64,000 nt of DNA from Microbacterium ureisolvens (GCF_019511645.1 NZ_JAEUAX010000002.1:248001-312000); one strand, 5' to 3'. Shown: positions 24,680-33,779, counted from the stretch's first letter. Numbers and translations: made by a program. The notes: generated from the sequence alone by a model not told the origin.

Positions 24680-25519
24680 TCAGTCGAGGAAGATGTCGGG
24701 GAACAGCGCCTCGTCGGGCGTGCCGGGCACCGCCGCGTAGCCGGAGAAGTCGGTCACGCCGGCGGCCTCGAGCACGTCCTCCACGATGAGCGTCTGCCCG
24801 GTGTACTCGCGCGAGGGCTTGGTGAAGATCTCGTACGCCGCGTCGGCGTAGATCTCGGGCGTGCGGCTGACCTTCATCATGCGGTCGCCGCCGAGCGCGA
24901 ACTGCACGGCGGCGGTCGCGATCGTGGTGCGCGGCCACAGCGTGTTCGCGGCGATGCCCGCCTCGGCGAACTCCGCGGCGATGCCGAGCGTCGCCATCGT
25001 CATCCCATACTTCGCGAGGGTGTACCCGGTGTGGCCGCCGAGCCACTTCGGCGAGAGGTTGAGCGGCGGCGAGAGCGAGAGGATATGCGGGTTCGCCGCC
25101 TCCTTCAGGATCGGCACGGCGGCGCGCGAGAGCATGAACGTGCCCCGCACGTTGACGTCCTGCATGAGGTCGTACTTCTTGGCGTCGAGGTCGAGCGAGC
25201 GCGACAGATCGATGACCGACGCGTTGTTCACGACGATGTCGATGCCGCCGAACTCGCCCTGCGTCTTGAGCACGGCCTCGGTGACGTCATCGTCGTTGCG
25301 CACGTCGCCGACGATGGGGAGCGCCTGGCCGCCGGCGGCGCGGATCTCCTCGGCGGCCGAGTGCACGGTGCCCTCGAGCTTGGGATGCGGGGTGTCGGTC
25401 TTGGCCAGCAGCGCGATGTTGGCGCCGTCGCGCGCCGCGCGCAGCGCGATCGCGAGGCCGATGCCGCGGCTGCCGCCGGACATCAGGATGGTCTTGCCGG
25501 CGAGGGGCTTGTCGCTCAT
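24680..25519 (-). CDS. SDR oxidoreductase (HSDL2-like)
   Basis: A 279-residue short-chain dehydrogenase. SGGSRGIGLAIALRAARDGAN is the cofactor loop and VVNNASVIDLS the NNAG-like site. The catalytic YTLAKYG has its lysine in the usual place, and the C-terminus carries the GVTDFSGYAA...PDIFLD tail seen in HSDL2-type proteins. It probably acts on a long or branched acyl or steroid-like substrate. The ATG at 25519 has a GGAG box. It is the last gene of a three-gene fatty-acid module. Confidence 0.9.
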   Translation of the reverse strand: MSDKPLAGKTILMSGGSRGIGLAIALRAARDGANIALLAKTDTPHPKLEGTVHSAAEEIRAAGGQALPIVGDVRNDDDVTEAVLKTQGEFGGIDIVVNNASVIDLSRSLDLDAKKYDLMQDVNVRGTFMLSRAAVPILKEAANPHILSLSPPLNLSPKWLGGHTGYTLAKYGMTMATLGIAAEFAEAGIAANTLWPRTTIATAAVQFALGGDRMMKVSRTPEIYADAAYEIFTKPSREYTGQTLIVEDVLEAAGVTDFSGYAAVPGTPDEALFPDIFLD

Positions 25520-25544
25520 CTCGGGGTCTCCTCGGGTCAGGACA

Positions 25545-26321
25545 TCAGGATCGGGACTTGGCGGATGCGGCGGCGAAAGCCGCGACGCGGGCCCTCGACT
25601 CGTCGGTGTCGAAGCGGGCGCCGATCGAGCGCGCCTCGTCGTCGAGGTTCTCGGCGAACGAGCGCCCTGCGCCGGTGCGGACGAGGCGCTTGGCCTGCCC
25701 GAACGCGCCGGTGGCGTTGTCGAGCCAGAACCGCGCGACCGCCTCGGCGCGGGAGGCGACGTCGGCCGCCGGCACAACCTCGGTGACGAGACCCCAGTCG
25801 AGCGCCGTGGGTGCGTCAATCGTGACGTCCTGAAGCAGGAGCTGCAGCGCTCGGCGCTGGCCGACTGCGGCCGGCAGCAGCGTCGAGACGCCGAGGTCGG
25901 GCGTGAGGCCGATGTTGGCGTACTTGCTCACGAACTTGGACTGCTCCGCCGCGACGATGTAGTCCGCGGTGAGCATGAGGCCGATCCCGCCGCCCGCGAC
26001 CGCGCCCTGCACGGCCGCCACGATCGGGATCGAGGATTCCACGAACGTGCGGATGCCGTCGTGGATCGTGTGCGCGGCGCCGGTGACGTCGGCGCCCGAG
26101 GCCTGTGACGTCGCCATCTCGAGCACGTCGCCCCCGGCGCAGAACGCCGGGCCCGCAGCATCCAGGATGATGGCCCCCACCGAGGAGTCGGATGTGAGCT
26201 CGTGCGCGACGTCGCGCCAGCGGGCACCCATCTCGAAGCCCATCGCGTTCAGATACGCCGGACGGTTGAAGGTCACGCGTGCGAGGGCGCCGTCGCGGGT
26301 GACGAGGATGGAATCGCTCAC
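25545..26321 (-). CDS. Enoyl-CoA hydratase/isomerase family protein
   Basis: A 258-residue crotonase-fold protein. The oxyanion-hole segments are GPAFCAGGDVLEM and AVQGAVAGGGIGLMLTADYIVA. The second of the two usual catalytic glutamates is replaced (NIGLTPDLGVSTLLP has Asp at the later position), so isomerase or hydrolase activity is also possible. It lies 9 nt from the upstream SDR gene and 25 nt from the downstream one, all leftward, implying a shared beta-oxidation-like pathway. Confidence 0.92.
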   Translation of the reverse strand: MSDSILVTRDGALARVTFNRPAYLNAMGFEMGARWRDVAHELTSDSSVGAIILDAAGPAFCAGGDVLEMATSQASGADVTGAAHTIHDGIRTFVESSIPIVAAVQGAVAGGGIGLMLTADYIVAAEQSKFVSKYANIGLTPDLGVSTLLPAAVGQRRALQLLLQDVTIDAPTALDWGLVTEVVPAADVASRAEAVARFWLDNATGAFGQAKRLVRTGAGRSFAENLDDEARSIGARFDTDESRARVAAFAAASAKSRS

Positions 26322-26329
26322 GTTTCTCC

Positions 26330-27106
26330 TTACTTGGGCGCCATGCGGATGGCGCCGTCGAGACGGATCGTCTCTGCGTTGAGATAGCCGTTGTCGATGA
26401 TCGACATCACCAGCCGGGCGTACTCGTCCGGCTTGCCGAGGCGCTGCGGGAAGGGCACCTGCTGACCGAGGGAGTCCTGCGCGGCCTGCGGCAAGCCCAT
26501 CAGCATGGGCGTCTCCATGATGCCGGGAGCGATCGTCACGACGCGGATGCCGTAGCGCGCGAGCTCGCGGGCGATCGGCAGGGTCATCGCGTGCACGCCG
26601 CCCTTCGATGCGGAGTACGCAGGCTGCCCGATCTGACCGTCGAACGCCGCGACGCTCGCGGTGTTCACGATGACGCCCCTCTCACCGGACGCACCGTCGC
26701 CGTCGGCGGTCGGGTCCGTCTTCGCGATCACCGCGGAGGCCTGCGAGATGACGTTGTAGGTGCCGATGAGATTCACCCGGATGATCCGTTCGAAGCCCTC
26801 GAGCGGCGACGGGTTGCCCTCGCGATCCAGCACCTTGGCGGGTGGGGCGATGCCGGCGCAGTTCACGACGACGCGGAGGGGACCGGACGCTGCGGCCGTC
26901 GCGACCGCGGCGGCGACCTGTTCCGGGCTCGTGACGTCGGCGGGCGCGAAAGACCCCCCGAGCTCCGCGGCGACCTCGGCGCCCGACGAGGTGGGCAGGT
27001 CGACGATCGTGACGGTCGCGCCCGCGGCGGCGAGGCGCCGGGCGGTGGCGAGGCCGAGTCCGCTCGCGCCACCGGTGACGAGTGCGGCGGTGCCCCTGAG
27101 GTCCAT
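26330..27106 (-). CDS. 3-hydroxyacyl-CoA dehydrogenase, SDR type (HSD17B10-like)
   Basis: A 258-residue SDR. GGASGLGLATARRLAAAGA is the NAD loop, VVNCAGIAPP the NNAG site, and the catalytic residues fall in NTASVAAFDGQIGQPAYSASKGG (Ser, Tyr, Lys). The DREGNPSPLEGFERIIRVNL region and the GIMETPML segment are typical of type II 3-hydroxyacyl-CoA dehydrogenases. It would oxidise 2-methyl-3-hydroxybutyryl-CoA or similar with NAD. It is the first gene of the SDR-hydratase-SDR operon. Confidence 0.93.
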   Translation of the reverse strand: MDLRGTAALVTGGASGLGLATARRLAAAGATVTIVDLPTSSGAEVAAELGGSFAPADVTSPEQVAAAVATAAASGPLRVVVNCAGIAPPAKVLDREGNPSPLEGFERIIRVNLIGTYNVISQASAVIAKTDPTADGDGASGERGVIVNTASVAAFDGQIGQPAYSASKGGVHAMTLPIARELARYGIRVVTIAPGIMETPMLMGLPQAAQDSLGQQVPFPQRLGKPDEYARLVMSIIDNGYLNAETIRLDGAIRMAPK

Positions 27107-27140
27107 GGATTCTCCTTCGAAGTCCGGATTCTGCGGAACC

Positions 27141-27156
27141 GCGTATCAGCATACGC
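27141..27156. promoter_or_regulatory. Short dyad upstream of the SDR-hydratase operon
   Basis: GCGTAT-CAGC-ATACGC is a 6-bp inverted repeat in the 120-nt gap before the leftward SDR gene. Nearby, GAAGTCCGGATTCTGCGGAACC (27119-27140) faintly recalls the palindromic repeat at 21144. An operator is possible; nothing else is recognisable in this gap. Confidence 0.3.
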
Positions 27157-27226
27157 GGGACTCAGTCCCATCGCTCACCGCGCGACGGCGCCACGGCACC
27201 AGGCTAACGGGCGCTTGCCGGGGCCG

Positions 27227-27742
27227 TCACGGCCCGAACTGGGGACCGATGCGCGTGAGGGCCGAGATGCGGTCGATCAGCTCAGCGGGCCGAGCGAGGA
27301 GCAGGCGCGCCTCGCCACGTGCGGTCAGGTACTCCACCAGCCGCGCCGTCACCTGTGCGTCGCCGCGGCGGTAGCCCGAGAGATAGTGCTGCGTAGCACG
27401 CCATTCCAGCCGCTCCCCGTCGAGCGTCGTGATCACGACGAGGAAGGTCGGCGTCTCGGCCGCCTCGCCGGTCTCGAGGCCTGCGGCCACGCCGCCGAGC
27501 AGCGCCGCCGCCATGTCGGAGATCGCCGGGTACGGCCACCAGGTCGCCGGCGGATCGACGGTGACTGCGAGCACCTCGGCCCACGGCACGAACTGCGACC
27601 GGGGCTCGCCGATGTGACGGGAGAGCCCCTCGGGCGAGAGCCGCACGTGCCGCGCCGCGGTGTCGCCGATCGCGACCGCCGGCTCCGCGCCTTCGAGTGC
27701 CGTGAGGGGTCCTCGGCGGCGGGTGGCGCGCGTGGTGGGCAT
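27227..27742 (-). CDS. Hypothetical protein, possible PH-like fold
   Basis: A 171-residue soluble protein that I do not recognise. The pattern HVRLSPEGLSRHIGEPRSQFVPWAEVLAVTVD followed by FLVVITTLDGERLEWRA, with an alternating hydrophobic beta pattern, resembles bacterial PH-like domains that report membrane or stress states. TGGGAT 6 nt before the ATG gives a near-consensus leaderless start. It reads leftward toward the SDR operon region and is divergent from the kinase-like gene at 27811. Confidence 0.7.
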   Translation of the reverse strand: MPTTRATRRRGPLTALEGAEPAVAIGDTAARHVRLSPEGLSRHIGEPRSQFVPWAEVLAVTVDPPATWWPYPAISDMAAALLGGVAAGLETGEAAETPTFLVVITTLDGERLEWRATQHYLSGYRRGDAQVTARLVEYLTARGEARLLLARPAELIDRISALTRIGPQFGP

Positions 27743-27810
27743 GCCCCCATCCCACCACGCGGGTGGCGCGCGGTGCGGCAGGCGTCCTGAGCGCCCGGCA
27801 GGATGGGAGC

Positions 27811-28536
27811 GTGTCGATCCCGATCGAAGACGTCGCCGTCCCGGAACGCGTGCGCGTGCTCGCCCGCGGGGCCGAGCTCGCGCCGGTCTGGCTCAACGAG
27901 CTCGGCGGCCTCACCTTCCGCACCGACGACGGCCGCTATCTCAAGTACGGTCCCCGCAACGCCGAGACGTCGTTCGACGCCGAAGCCGAGCGGCTGCGCT
28001 GGGCGGCGGCCTACACCGCCGTTCCGCGGTTTCTCGAAGCCGGGGGCGACGAGAGCCACGAGTGGCTCGTGACGGCGGCACTCCCGGGGCTGTCCGCGGT
28101 CGACCCGCGATGGATCACGGATGCCGCCACCGCCGTCCGCGCGGTGGGCGAGGGCCTGCGGGCGCTCCACGACGCACTGCCGGTCGACGACTGCCCCTTC
28201 GACTGGGGAGTGCCCCGGCGGATCGCGAACGCGGCGCGCCGCGGCATCCGTCTTTCCGATGCGCTGCACGAGCCGCCGCCGATCGACCGGCTGGTCGTGT
28301 GCCACGGCGACGCGTGCTGCCCCAATACGCTGATCGGCGACGACGGGCGGTTCAGCGCGCACGTCGACCTCGGGGCCCTGGGCGTCGCCGACCGCTGGGC
28401 CGACATCGCCGTGGCGTCGATGTCGACGGCGTGGAACTATGGCGAGGGATGGGAGGACGCCCTCATCGAGGCGTACGGGATCGAACCCGATCGCGAGCGC
28501 CTGTCGTACTACCGGGAGCTCTGGAACGCGACATGA
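27811..28536 (+). CDS. Aminoglycoside phosphotransferase-family kinase (APH(3')-like)
   Basis: A 241-residue kinase-like protein. The Brenner motif is VVCHGDACCPNTLI with the HVDLGALGVADRWADIA metal-binding loop, and an N-terminal YLKYGPRNAETSF segment supplies the nucleotide lysine. This is the APH(3')/choline kinase fold; whether it inactivates an aminoglycoside or phosphorylates a metabolite is undecided. The GTG at 27811 has CAGGAT 6 nt upstream. The stop overlaps the next gene. Confidence 0.85.
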   Translation: MSIPIEDVAVPERVRVLARGAELAPVWLNELGGLTFRTDDGRYLKYGPRNAETSFDAEAERLRWAAAYTAVPRFLEAGGDESHEWLVTAALPGLSAVDPRWITDAATAVRAVGEGLRALHDALPVDDCPFDWGVPRRIANAARRGIRLSDALHEPPPIDRLVVCHGDACCPNTLIGDDGRFSAHVDLGALGVADRWADIAVASMSTAWNYGEGWEDALIEAYGIEPDRERLSYYRELWNAT

Positions 28537-29039
28537 CCGACATCACCGGCAACGTCTGCGACATCGACGGCAAGCCGAACCTCGTGATCCTGCGGCGCTT
28601 CCGCGCGACGGCCGACGAGGTGTGGCGCGAGCTCACCGACTCCGCGCGCCTCGAGCGCTGGATCGGCCGATGGGAGGGCGATCCCGCAAGCGGGCACGTC
28701 ACGTTCTACATGACGGCGGAGGACCCGGATGCTGCGGGCGAGGAGTACACGATCCTCGAGTGCGACCGGCCCCGGCGCTTCGCCGGCGACACCTCCGCCG
28801 GATCGGGCGCGTGGCATCTGTGGTTCGAGCTCGCGCCGGACGAGCACGGCGACACCGTCCTCACGTTCGGCCAGCGGCTGGGCCCCGAGGACGAGGTCGG
28901 CTCGATCGGACCGGGCTGGGAGTACTACCTCGACCGGTTGGTCGCCGTGCAGGCCGGCGTGGACGCCGGCAGTGTGAAGTGGGACGACTACTTCCCCGCG
29001 CTGCAGCCCGGGTACGAACGGCTCGTCGCCGGCGGCTGA
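28533..29039 (+). CDS. SRPBCC/AHSA1-domain protein
   Basis: A 168-residue START-like (AHSA1) domain protein: LRRFRATADEVWRELTDSARLERWIGRWEGDPASG, then ILECDRPRRFAGD and the C-terminal helix GWEYYLDRLVAVQAG. Such proteins bind small hydrophobic ligands or act as stress-response accessory factors; no specific role is visible. Its ATG overlaps the kinase gene stop (ATGA), so the two are co-expressed. Confidence 0.88.
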   Translation: MTDITGNVCDIDGKPNLVILRRFRATADEVWRELTDSARLERWIGRWEGDPASGHVTFYMTAEDPDAAGEEYTILECDRPRRFAGDTSAGSGAWHLWFELAPDEHGDTVLTFGQRLGPEDEVGSIGPGWEYYLDRLVAVQAGVDAGSVKWDDYFPALQPGYERLVAGG

Positions 29040-29051
29040 CGCCGGAGCCCT

Positions 29052-29855
29052 TCAGGACCAGACGAACCGGAAGGTGCCCGCCGCCACCGCGGCGCCGATC
29101 GCGAGAGCCATGATCGCGGTGGCTCCCAGCAGCGCGACGGTGTCGCGCGGGTGCAGCCGCGACGGCCGGGCCCACGTGCGCCGGATGCCCGATCCGAAGC
29201 CGCGCGCCTCCATCGCCATCGCGAGCTTCGTGCCGCGGCGCACCGCGAACACGAGCAGCACGAACGCCATCGAGAAGAACCGGCGGATCGCTCCGCTGTC
29301 GCCCACACCGCGCGCGCGGCGCGCGAGGCTCATGCTGCGCCAATCGTCGAGGAAGAGCCCGAGCGTGCGGGTGCCCGCGAGCACGCCGAGGACGAACCGC
29401 GACGGCAGCTTCGCCACCTGGGCCAGCGCGTCGGCGAGCTCGGTGGGATCCGTGCGGCCGAACAGCAGGATCGTCGGCAGCGCGAGCGCGAGCACGCGCA
29501 GGCACACCGCGACGGCCAGGGCGATCGAGTCGTCGCTGACCGTCGCGTACCAGAACGACCAGTACACGGTGCCGCCCGGTTCGGCGTACAGCAGCATGCT
29601 GACGCCCGCGACGGGCGCGAACACCAGGACAGGCAGCATCCGTTTCAGCACCGTCATCGCCGCCAAGCCGGTCAGCGGGATGCAGGCGAGCTGGAGCGCG
29701 ATCGCGACCAGGGCGCTGGTGGCGTCGATGGAGGCGAAGAGGGGCACCGACAGCAGCAGCGCGAGCACGATCTTGATGACCGGGTTCACCCCGTCGAGCC
29801 ACGCGCGAGGGGGCGGCGCCCCGACCCCGGCCGTGCGCGCGTCGACGGCGGTCAC
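29052..29855 (-). CDS. ykoC: ECF transporter transmembrane component (T)
   Basis: A 267-residue membrane protein with about five helices. The SLARRARGVGDSG loop and the late MAMEARGFGSG motif are the A-R-G coupling motifs by which EcfT contacts the ATPases. The GTG start at 29855 overlaps the ATPase stop (GTGA). It is the last gene of a TPP-riboswitch-controlled YkoE-YkoD-YkoC set that imports a thiamine precursor, probably hydroxymethylpyrimidine. Confidence 0.92.
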   Translation of the reverse strand: MTAVDARTAGVGAPPPRAWLDGVNPVIKIVLALLLSVPLFASIDATSALVAIALQLACIPLTGLAAMTVLKRMLPVLVFAPVAGVSMLLYAEPGGTVYWSFWYATVSDDSIALAVAVCLRVLALALPTILLFGRTDPTELADALAQVAKLPSRFVLGVLAGTRTLGLFLDDWRSMSLARRARGVGDSGAIRRFFSMAFVLLVFAVRRGTKLAMAMEARGFGSGIRRTWARPSRLHPRDTVALLGATAIMALAIGAAVAAGTFRFVWS

Positions 29856-31327
29856 GGCGACACCCCCGCATGCACGGGAGCGCCGAGCTCGATGCGGTGG
29901 CCGCCGAGGTGGCGCAGCACGTCCTCGTCGTGGGTGACGGCGACGACCGTCGTGCCCGCGGCGATCTCGGACTGGAGCAGCTGCACGAGCTCGATCCATC
30001 CGCGCCGGTCCTGGCCGAACGTCGGCTCGTCGAGCACGATGACCGGCGGCGCGTCGGCGAGCACGGTCGCGACGGAGAGCCGGCGCTTCTGCCCGCCCGA
30101 CAGGGTGAACGGGTTCGCGGCGGCGAGCGGCGCAAGGTGCAGCCGCTCGAGCAGCTCGTCGACGACCTCATCGACGGCCGCGGGGTCGACGCCCCGCGAC
30201 CGCGGCCCGATCGCGAGCTCGCCCTGCACCGTCGATGCGAGGAACTGGTGCTCGGGCTCCTGGAACACCGTGCCGATCCGCGTGAGCAGCTCGCGCGACG
30301 TCCACTTCGAGGGACGCCGGCCCGAGCGGCCGGCGAGCTCCGGCGCGGCCTCGACCAGGCCCGCCGCCTCGGGCAGCAGCCCCGCGAGCGTCAGCGCGAG
30401 CGTGGACTTTCCGGCGCCGTTGGGCCCGGTGATCACGGTGGCGGCGGCTCTCGGCACGGCGAGGTCGAGTCCCGCGCGGACGATCGTGCGCCCGTCACGG
30501 GAGACCGAGAGAGCGGATGCCGCCACCGCCGCCGGTGCACCGAGGGCCGCTGCGGCGAGCACGGGCACGTCGACCGGATGGCCCGGCACCCACACCCCCG
30601 CCGCGGCGAGAGCGGCACCGTGGTGCGAGAACACCTCGGCCGGCGTCCCGTCTGCGAGGAGTCCGCCGTCGGCGCCCACGACGACGACCCGATCCATGAG
30701 ATCTGCCCACACCGCGGTGCGGTGCTCGATCACGACCAGGGTCGCACCCGTCTCGCGCACCGCCCGTTCGACGGCGTCGCGCACCTCGCGGACGCCGTCC
30801 GGATCGAGGTTGGCGGTGGGCTCGTCCAGCAGCAGCACGCCGGGTCGCATGGCCAGCACACCCGCGAGGGCGAGCCGCTGCTTCTGTCCGCCCGAGAGGG
30901 CCTTCGTCGCGCGGCTGGGAGGCACATCCAGGCCGACGGCGTCGAGCGCTTCGGCCACGCGCGACGGGATCTCGGATGCCGGCACGCCGAGGTTCTCGCA
31001 GCCGAAGGCCACGTCGTCGCCCACCTTCGACAGCACGACGCCGGCGTCGGGGTCCTGCAGCACGAGCCCGACGCGGCCGCGGTGTGCCTCGGCGCGCTCG
31101 CCGTCGACGAGCAGCGTGCCGGTCTCGTCACCCTCATCGGCCCCGCCGAGGAGGCCCGCCATGCCGGCGAGCAGCGTGGACTTGCCCGCGCCCGATGCCC
31201 CGAGCAGCAGCACGCGCTGACCGGGCTCGATCGTGAACGAGACGTCGTTGACGGCCGGCGCCCGTCGCCCGGCATAACGCCATCCCCAGCCCGCCGCCGT
31301 GATGCGGGCCGGGCGGGCAGCCGTCAC
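29852..31327 (-). CDS. ykoD: ECF transporter fused double ATPase
   Basis: A 491-residue protein holding two ABC ATPase domains in one chain. The first has Walker A GASGAGKST, signature LSGGQKQR and Walker B LLLDEPTANLDP; the second has GPNGAGKST, LSGGQKRR and VIVLDEPTFGQD. This is the YkoD form of the EcfA1/A2 pair that energises group II ECF transporters. The GTG at 31327 starts one base after the stop of ykoE. It works with the S component at 31329 and T component at 29052. Confidence 0.95.
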   Translation of the reverse strand: MTAARPARITAAGWGWRYAGRRAPAVNDVSFTIEPGQRVLLLGASGAGKSTLLAGMAGLLGGADEGDETGTLLVDGERAEAHRGRVGLVLQDPDAGVVLSKVGDDVAFGCENLGVPASEIPSRVAEALDAVGLDVPPSRATKALSGGQKQRLALAGVLAMRPGVLLLDEPTANLDPDGVREVRDAVERAVRETGATLVVIEHRTAVWADLMDRVVVVGADGGLLADGTPAEVFSHHGAALAAAGVWVPGHPVDVPVLAAAALGAPAAVAASALSVSRDGRTIVRAGLDLAVPRAAATVITGPNGAGKSTLALTLAGLLPEAAGLVEAAPELAGRSGRRPSKWTSRELLTRIGTVFQEPEHQFLASTVQGELAIGPRSRGVDPAAVDEVVDELLERLHLAPLAAANPFTLSGGQKRRLSVATVLADAPPVIVLDEPTFGQDRRGWIELVQLLQSEIAAGTTVVAVTHDEDVLRHLGGHRIELGAPVHAGVSP

Positions 31328-31328
31328 G

Positions 31329-31973
31329 TCAGACCTCGCGGCGCGCTTCGCGTCCGACGGCGAAGCGGCTGAGTGCTCCGGTGGCGGCGAGCCCGCGCAC
31401 GGCCAGCCAGCCGACGACGCCCGCGAGCAGCGCACCCGACACGACGAGCGACACCAGGTAGATGACGTTGAACTCGACGGTCTTCAGGATGTTGGGCGAG
31501 CTGCCGTAGAACAGCTCGAAGACCCAGGCGCCGACCGCGGCGCCGACGCCCGCGAGCATCGCGACGGGCAGGGTGAAGCGGCGGTACAGGAAGATCGCGA
31601 AGACGAGCTCGGCGCCGAGGCCCTGAACCAGGCCGGACAGCAGGGTCGATACGCCCCACACGTTGCCGATGAGCATCGAGACCAGCGCGGCGATCACCTC
31701 CACGAGGAGTGCGGCGCCGGGCTTGCGGATCACCAGACCGCCGATGACGCCGCCGATGAGCCAGATGCCGACGGCGATGCCGCCCAGGCCCGGCGTGAGG
31801 CCGTCCATCGCGATGAACCAGGCGTAGCCGACGGTGTTCCACGCCCAGAAGACGAGGCCGATCGCGACGCCGAGCACCGCTGCGACGACGATGTCGACGA
31901 CCCTCCAGCGCAGGCTGCGCGGGCCTCGCGAGTGGGCCGCAACGGGGGCGGATGCGGACGTGGACGCGTGCAT
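31329..31973 (-). CDS. ykoE: ECF transporter substrate-binding membrane protein (thiamine precursor)
   Basis: A 214-residue membrane protein with about six helices; WRVVDIVVAAVLGVAIGLVFWAWNTVG and the FYGSSPNILKTVEFNVIYLVSLVVSG region are typical of YkoE S components for hydroxymethylpyrimidine or thiamine. The ATG at 31973 has an AGGAG box that lies at the end of the TPP riboswitch, so ligand binding could hide it. First gene of ykoEDC. Confidence 0.93.
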   Translation of the reverse strand: MHASTSASAPVAAHSRGPRSLRWRVVDIVVAAVLGVAIGLVFWAWNTVGYAWFIAMDGLTPGLGGIAVGIWLIGGVIGGLVIRKPGAALLVEVIAALVSMLIGNVWGVSTLLSGLVQGLGAELVFAIFLYRRFTLPVAMLAGVGAAVGAWVFELFYGSSPNILKTVEFNVIYLVSLVVSGALLAGVVGWLAVRGLAATGALSRFAVGREARREV

Positions 31974-31980
31974 GTGAACT

Positions 31981-32068
31981 CCTCCCTGCGCCGGCATGAT
32001 CCGGATCAGGTTCGACGGTCGAAGCGTGGGTCGCTTCCTCTCAGCCCGGCTCACCGGACTCCCGTGGT
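31981..32068 (-). promoter_or_regulatory. TPP riboswitch (THI element)
   Basis: The leftward leader contains the conserved TPP aptamer blocks: CGGGAG-CCGGTGAGCCGG, GGCTGAGAGG, then GACCGTCGAACCTGATCCGGATCATGCCGGCGCAGGGAGG. These form the pyrimidine- and pyrophosphate-binding helices P2-P5 closed by P1. A TATACT -10 box at 32078-32083 precedes it. The aptamer ends on the AGGAG of ykoE, so translation control is the simplest mechanism. Confidence 0.95.
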
Positions 32069-32111
32069 TGTGGGACGAGTATACCGCCGGTTCAGCGGGT
32101 ATTTTGGGTGG

Positions 32112-33761
32112 ATGACATCGGACGGCACCCCTGCACCCACGCGTCGCGCGCGACGTGTGCAGACCGGTGCCGTTCCGACGCAGGGTTCCGAGGACGCCTC
32201 CGACGGCGGCATCCTCACGATCCAGACGGGTGAGACGGATGCCGTCTACCCGCCGTCGAGCACCGCTCCGGTGGACGTGACCGCTGTCGCCCCCACCATC
32301 GCGACCGTCCCGGTCGCCGACGTGCCCTCCGTCGCGACGTGGAACCCCACGGATCCCGTCGACTCGTCCGGCTTCTCACTGCCGGCCGTCGCCGCCGCCC
32401 CGACAGGCCCCGGCCTCAGCGGCGGTCGTACGGCGCTCGCCTGGGTCGAAGAGAGCGTCGTCGAGCACGGCGCGGCGCCCGCCGACCTGACCGCGGCGGC
32501 GACCCCGTACGTCGCGGTCGAGGCCGACCTCCTCTCCGACGCCCCGCGGCTCTCCCCGTTGCGCGCCGCCGTCGTGGTGCCCACGCTCGCCATCGCGGCC
32601 GTCGTCGGCGCCTACGCGGGGACGACGCTGCTGTGGCCGCTGCACGCCGTGGCCCCCACGGTCACCGCGATCCAGGTGCAGCCCATCGCCGCGCCCGCCG
32701 CCGCGCCCGCCTGGCCCGCGCAGGGCAGCGCGGCCGAGGCGGTCGCCGGCATCCCGGGGACGCTCGCCTCCACGGCCGATCCCGATGCGATCGCCAGCCT
32801 CACCAAGGTCGTGACCGCGCTCGTCGTGCTGGAGGAGATGCCTCTCGCCGTGGGCGAGCAGGGGCCCGAGTACCGCTTCACCGCCGCTGATCGCTCGCGC
32901 TACTGGCAGTACCGTTCCGGCGGCGAGTCCGCGCTGGACGTCCCGGTCGGCGGCTCGCTCACCGAGTACCAGATGCTCGAGGGCATGCTCATCGGGTCAG
33001 CGAACAACTACGCCGACCGCCTGGCGCAGGGCATCTGGCCGTCGGACGCCGTGTACGCCGCCGCCGCGAACGGGTGGCTGACCGCCCATGGCGTCCCTGG
33101 AATCACGGTCCGCGAACCCACCGGCATGGACCCGCGAAACGCCGCGAGCCCGGAGGCCCTCGTGACGCTCGCGCAGAAGGCGCTGGCGCACCCGGTCATC
33201 GCCGAGATCGTGGCCAAGCAGTCCGTCGACCTCCCCGGCGCCGGCCACGTCGAGAACACGAACGGCCTCCTCGCCGATCCGGGCGTCGTCGGCATCAAGA
33301 CCGGAACGCTCGACGCCTGGAACCTGCTCTCGGCGAAGGATGTCACGATCGGGGACAAGACGGTTCGGCTCTACGCGTCTGTGCTCGGCCAGCCGGACGA
33401 TGAGGCGCGCCTCGCCGCCTCGCGCGCACTGTATGCGCAGATGGAGGCGGAGCTGCAGCCCAGGCCGTCGGTGGCGGCGAGCACCGTGGCCGGCCAGGTC
33501 GAGACCCTGTGGGGCGACAAGGTCGACATCGTCACCTCGGGCGATGCGTCGGTGATCCTGTGGAACGGCGGCAGCGGCACCGTCGCGACCACCTACGACC
33601 TCGGCGACAGCCGGGACGCCGGCGATGTCGTCGGCTCGCTCAGCGTCACCGGGCCGCTCGACGCGACCACCGTCGACCTGACGCTCGCGGCGGAGATCAC
33701 CGACCCGTCGCCGTGGTGGCGCCTCACGCACCCGCTGGACCTCTTCGGCCTCAACGGCTGA
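32112..33761 (+). CDS. D-alanyl-D-alanine carboxypeptidase-type penicillin-binding protein (S11)
   Basis: A 549-residue membrane-anchored protein. Residues 1-150 are a proline/alanine-rich cytoplasmic part, 151-176 one membrane helix, then the extracellular serine-peptidase domain with SLTK (S229 nucleophile, K232), SANN (S296, N298) and KTGT (396-399). It trims stem pentapeptides of peptidoglycan. The ATG at 32112 has TATTTT 6 nt upstream: a leaderless start divergent from the riboswitch promoter. The unusually long N-terminal cytoplasmic tail is actinobacterial in style. Confidence 0.9.
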   Translation: MTSDGTPAPTRRARRVQTGAVPTQGSEDASDGGILTIQTGETDAVYPPSSTAPVDVTAVAPTIATVPVADVPSVATWNPTDPVDSSGFSLPAVAAAPTGPGLSGGRTALAWVEESVVEHGAAPADLTAAATPYVAVEADLLSDAPRLSPLRAAVVVPTLAIAAVVGAYAGTTLLWPLHAVAPTVTAIQVQPIAAPAAAPAWPAQGSAAEAVAGIPGTLASTADPDAIASLTKVVTALVVLEEMPLAVGEQGPEYRFTAADRSRYWQYRSGGESALDVPVGGSLTEYQMLEGMLIGSANNYADRLAQGIWPSDAVYAAAANGWLTAHGVPGITVREPTGMDPRNAASPEALVTLAQKALAHPVIAEIVAKQSVDLPGAGHVENTNGLLADPGVVGIKTGTLDAWNLLSAKDVTIGDKTVRLYASVLGQPDDEARLAASRALYAQMEAELQPRPSVAASTVAGQVETLWGDKVDIVTSGDASVILWNGGSGTVATTYDLGDSRDAGDVVGSLSVTGPLDATTVDLTLAAEITDPSPWWRLTHPLDLFGLNG

Positions 33762-33779
33762 GGCGGCGCCGCGATCCGC

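Noticed and set aside
28861..30171. A 436-residue minus-strand frame across ykoC and the SRPBCC gene
   Set aside because: Serine/arginine-rich without motifs; the in-register neighbouring frames encode YkoC and YkoD.
31328..32054. ykoE starting at 32054 within the riboswitch
   Set aside because: The extra residues would be translated from the TPP aptamer; the AGGAG-preceded ATG at 31973 is the natural start.
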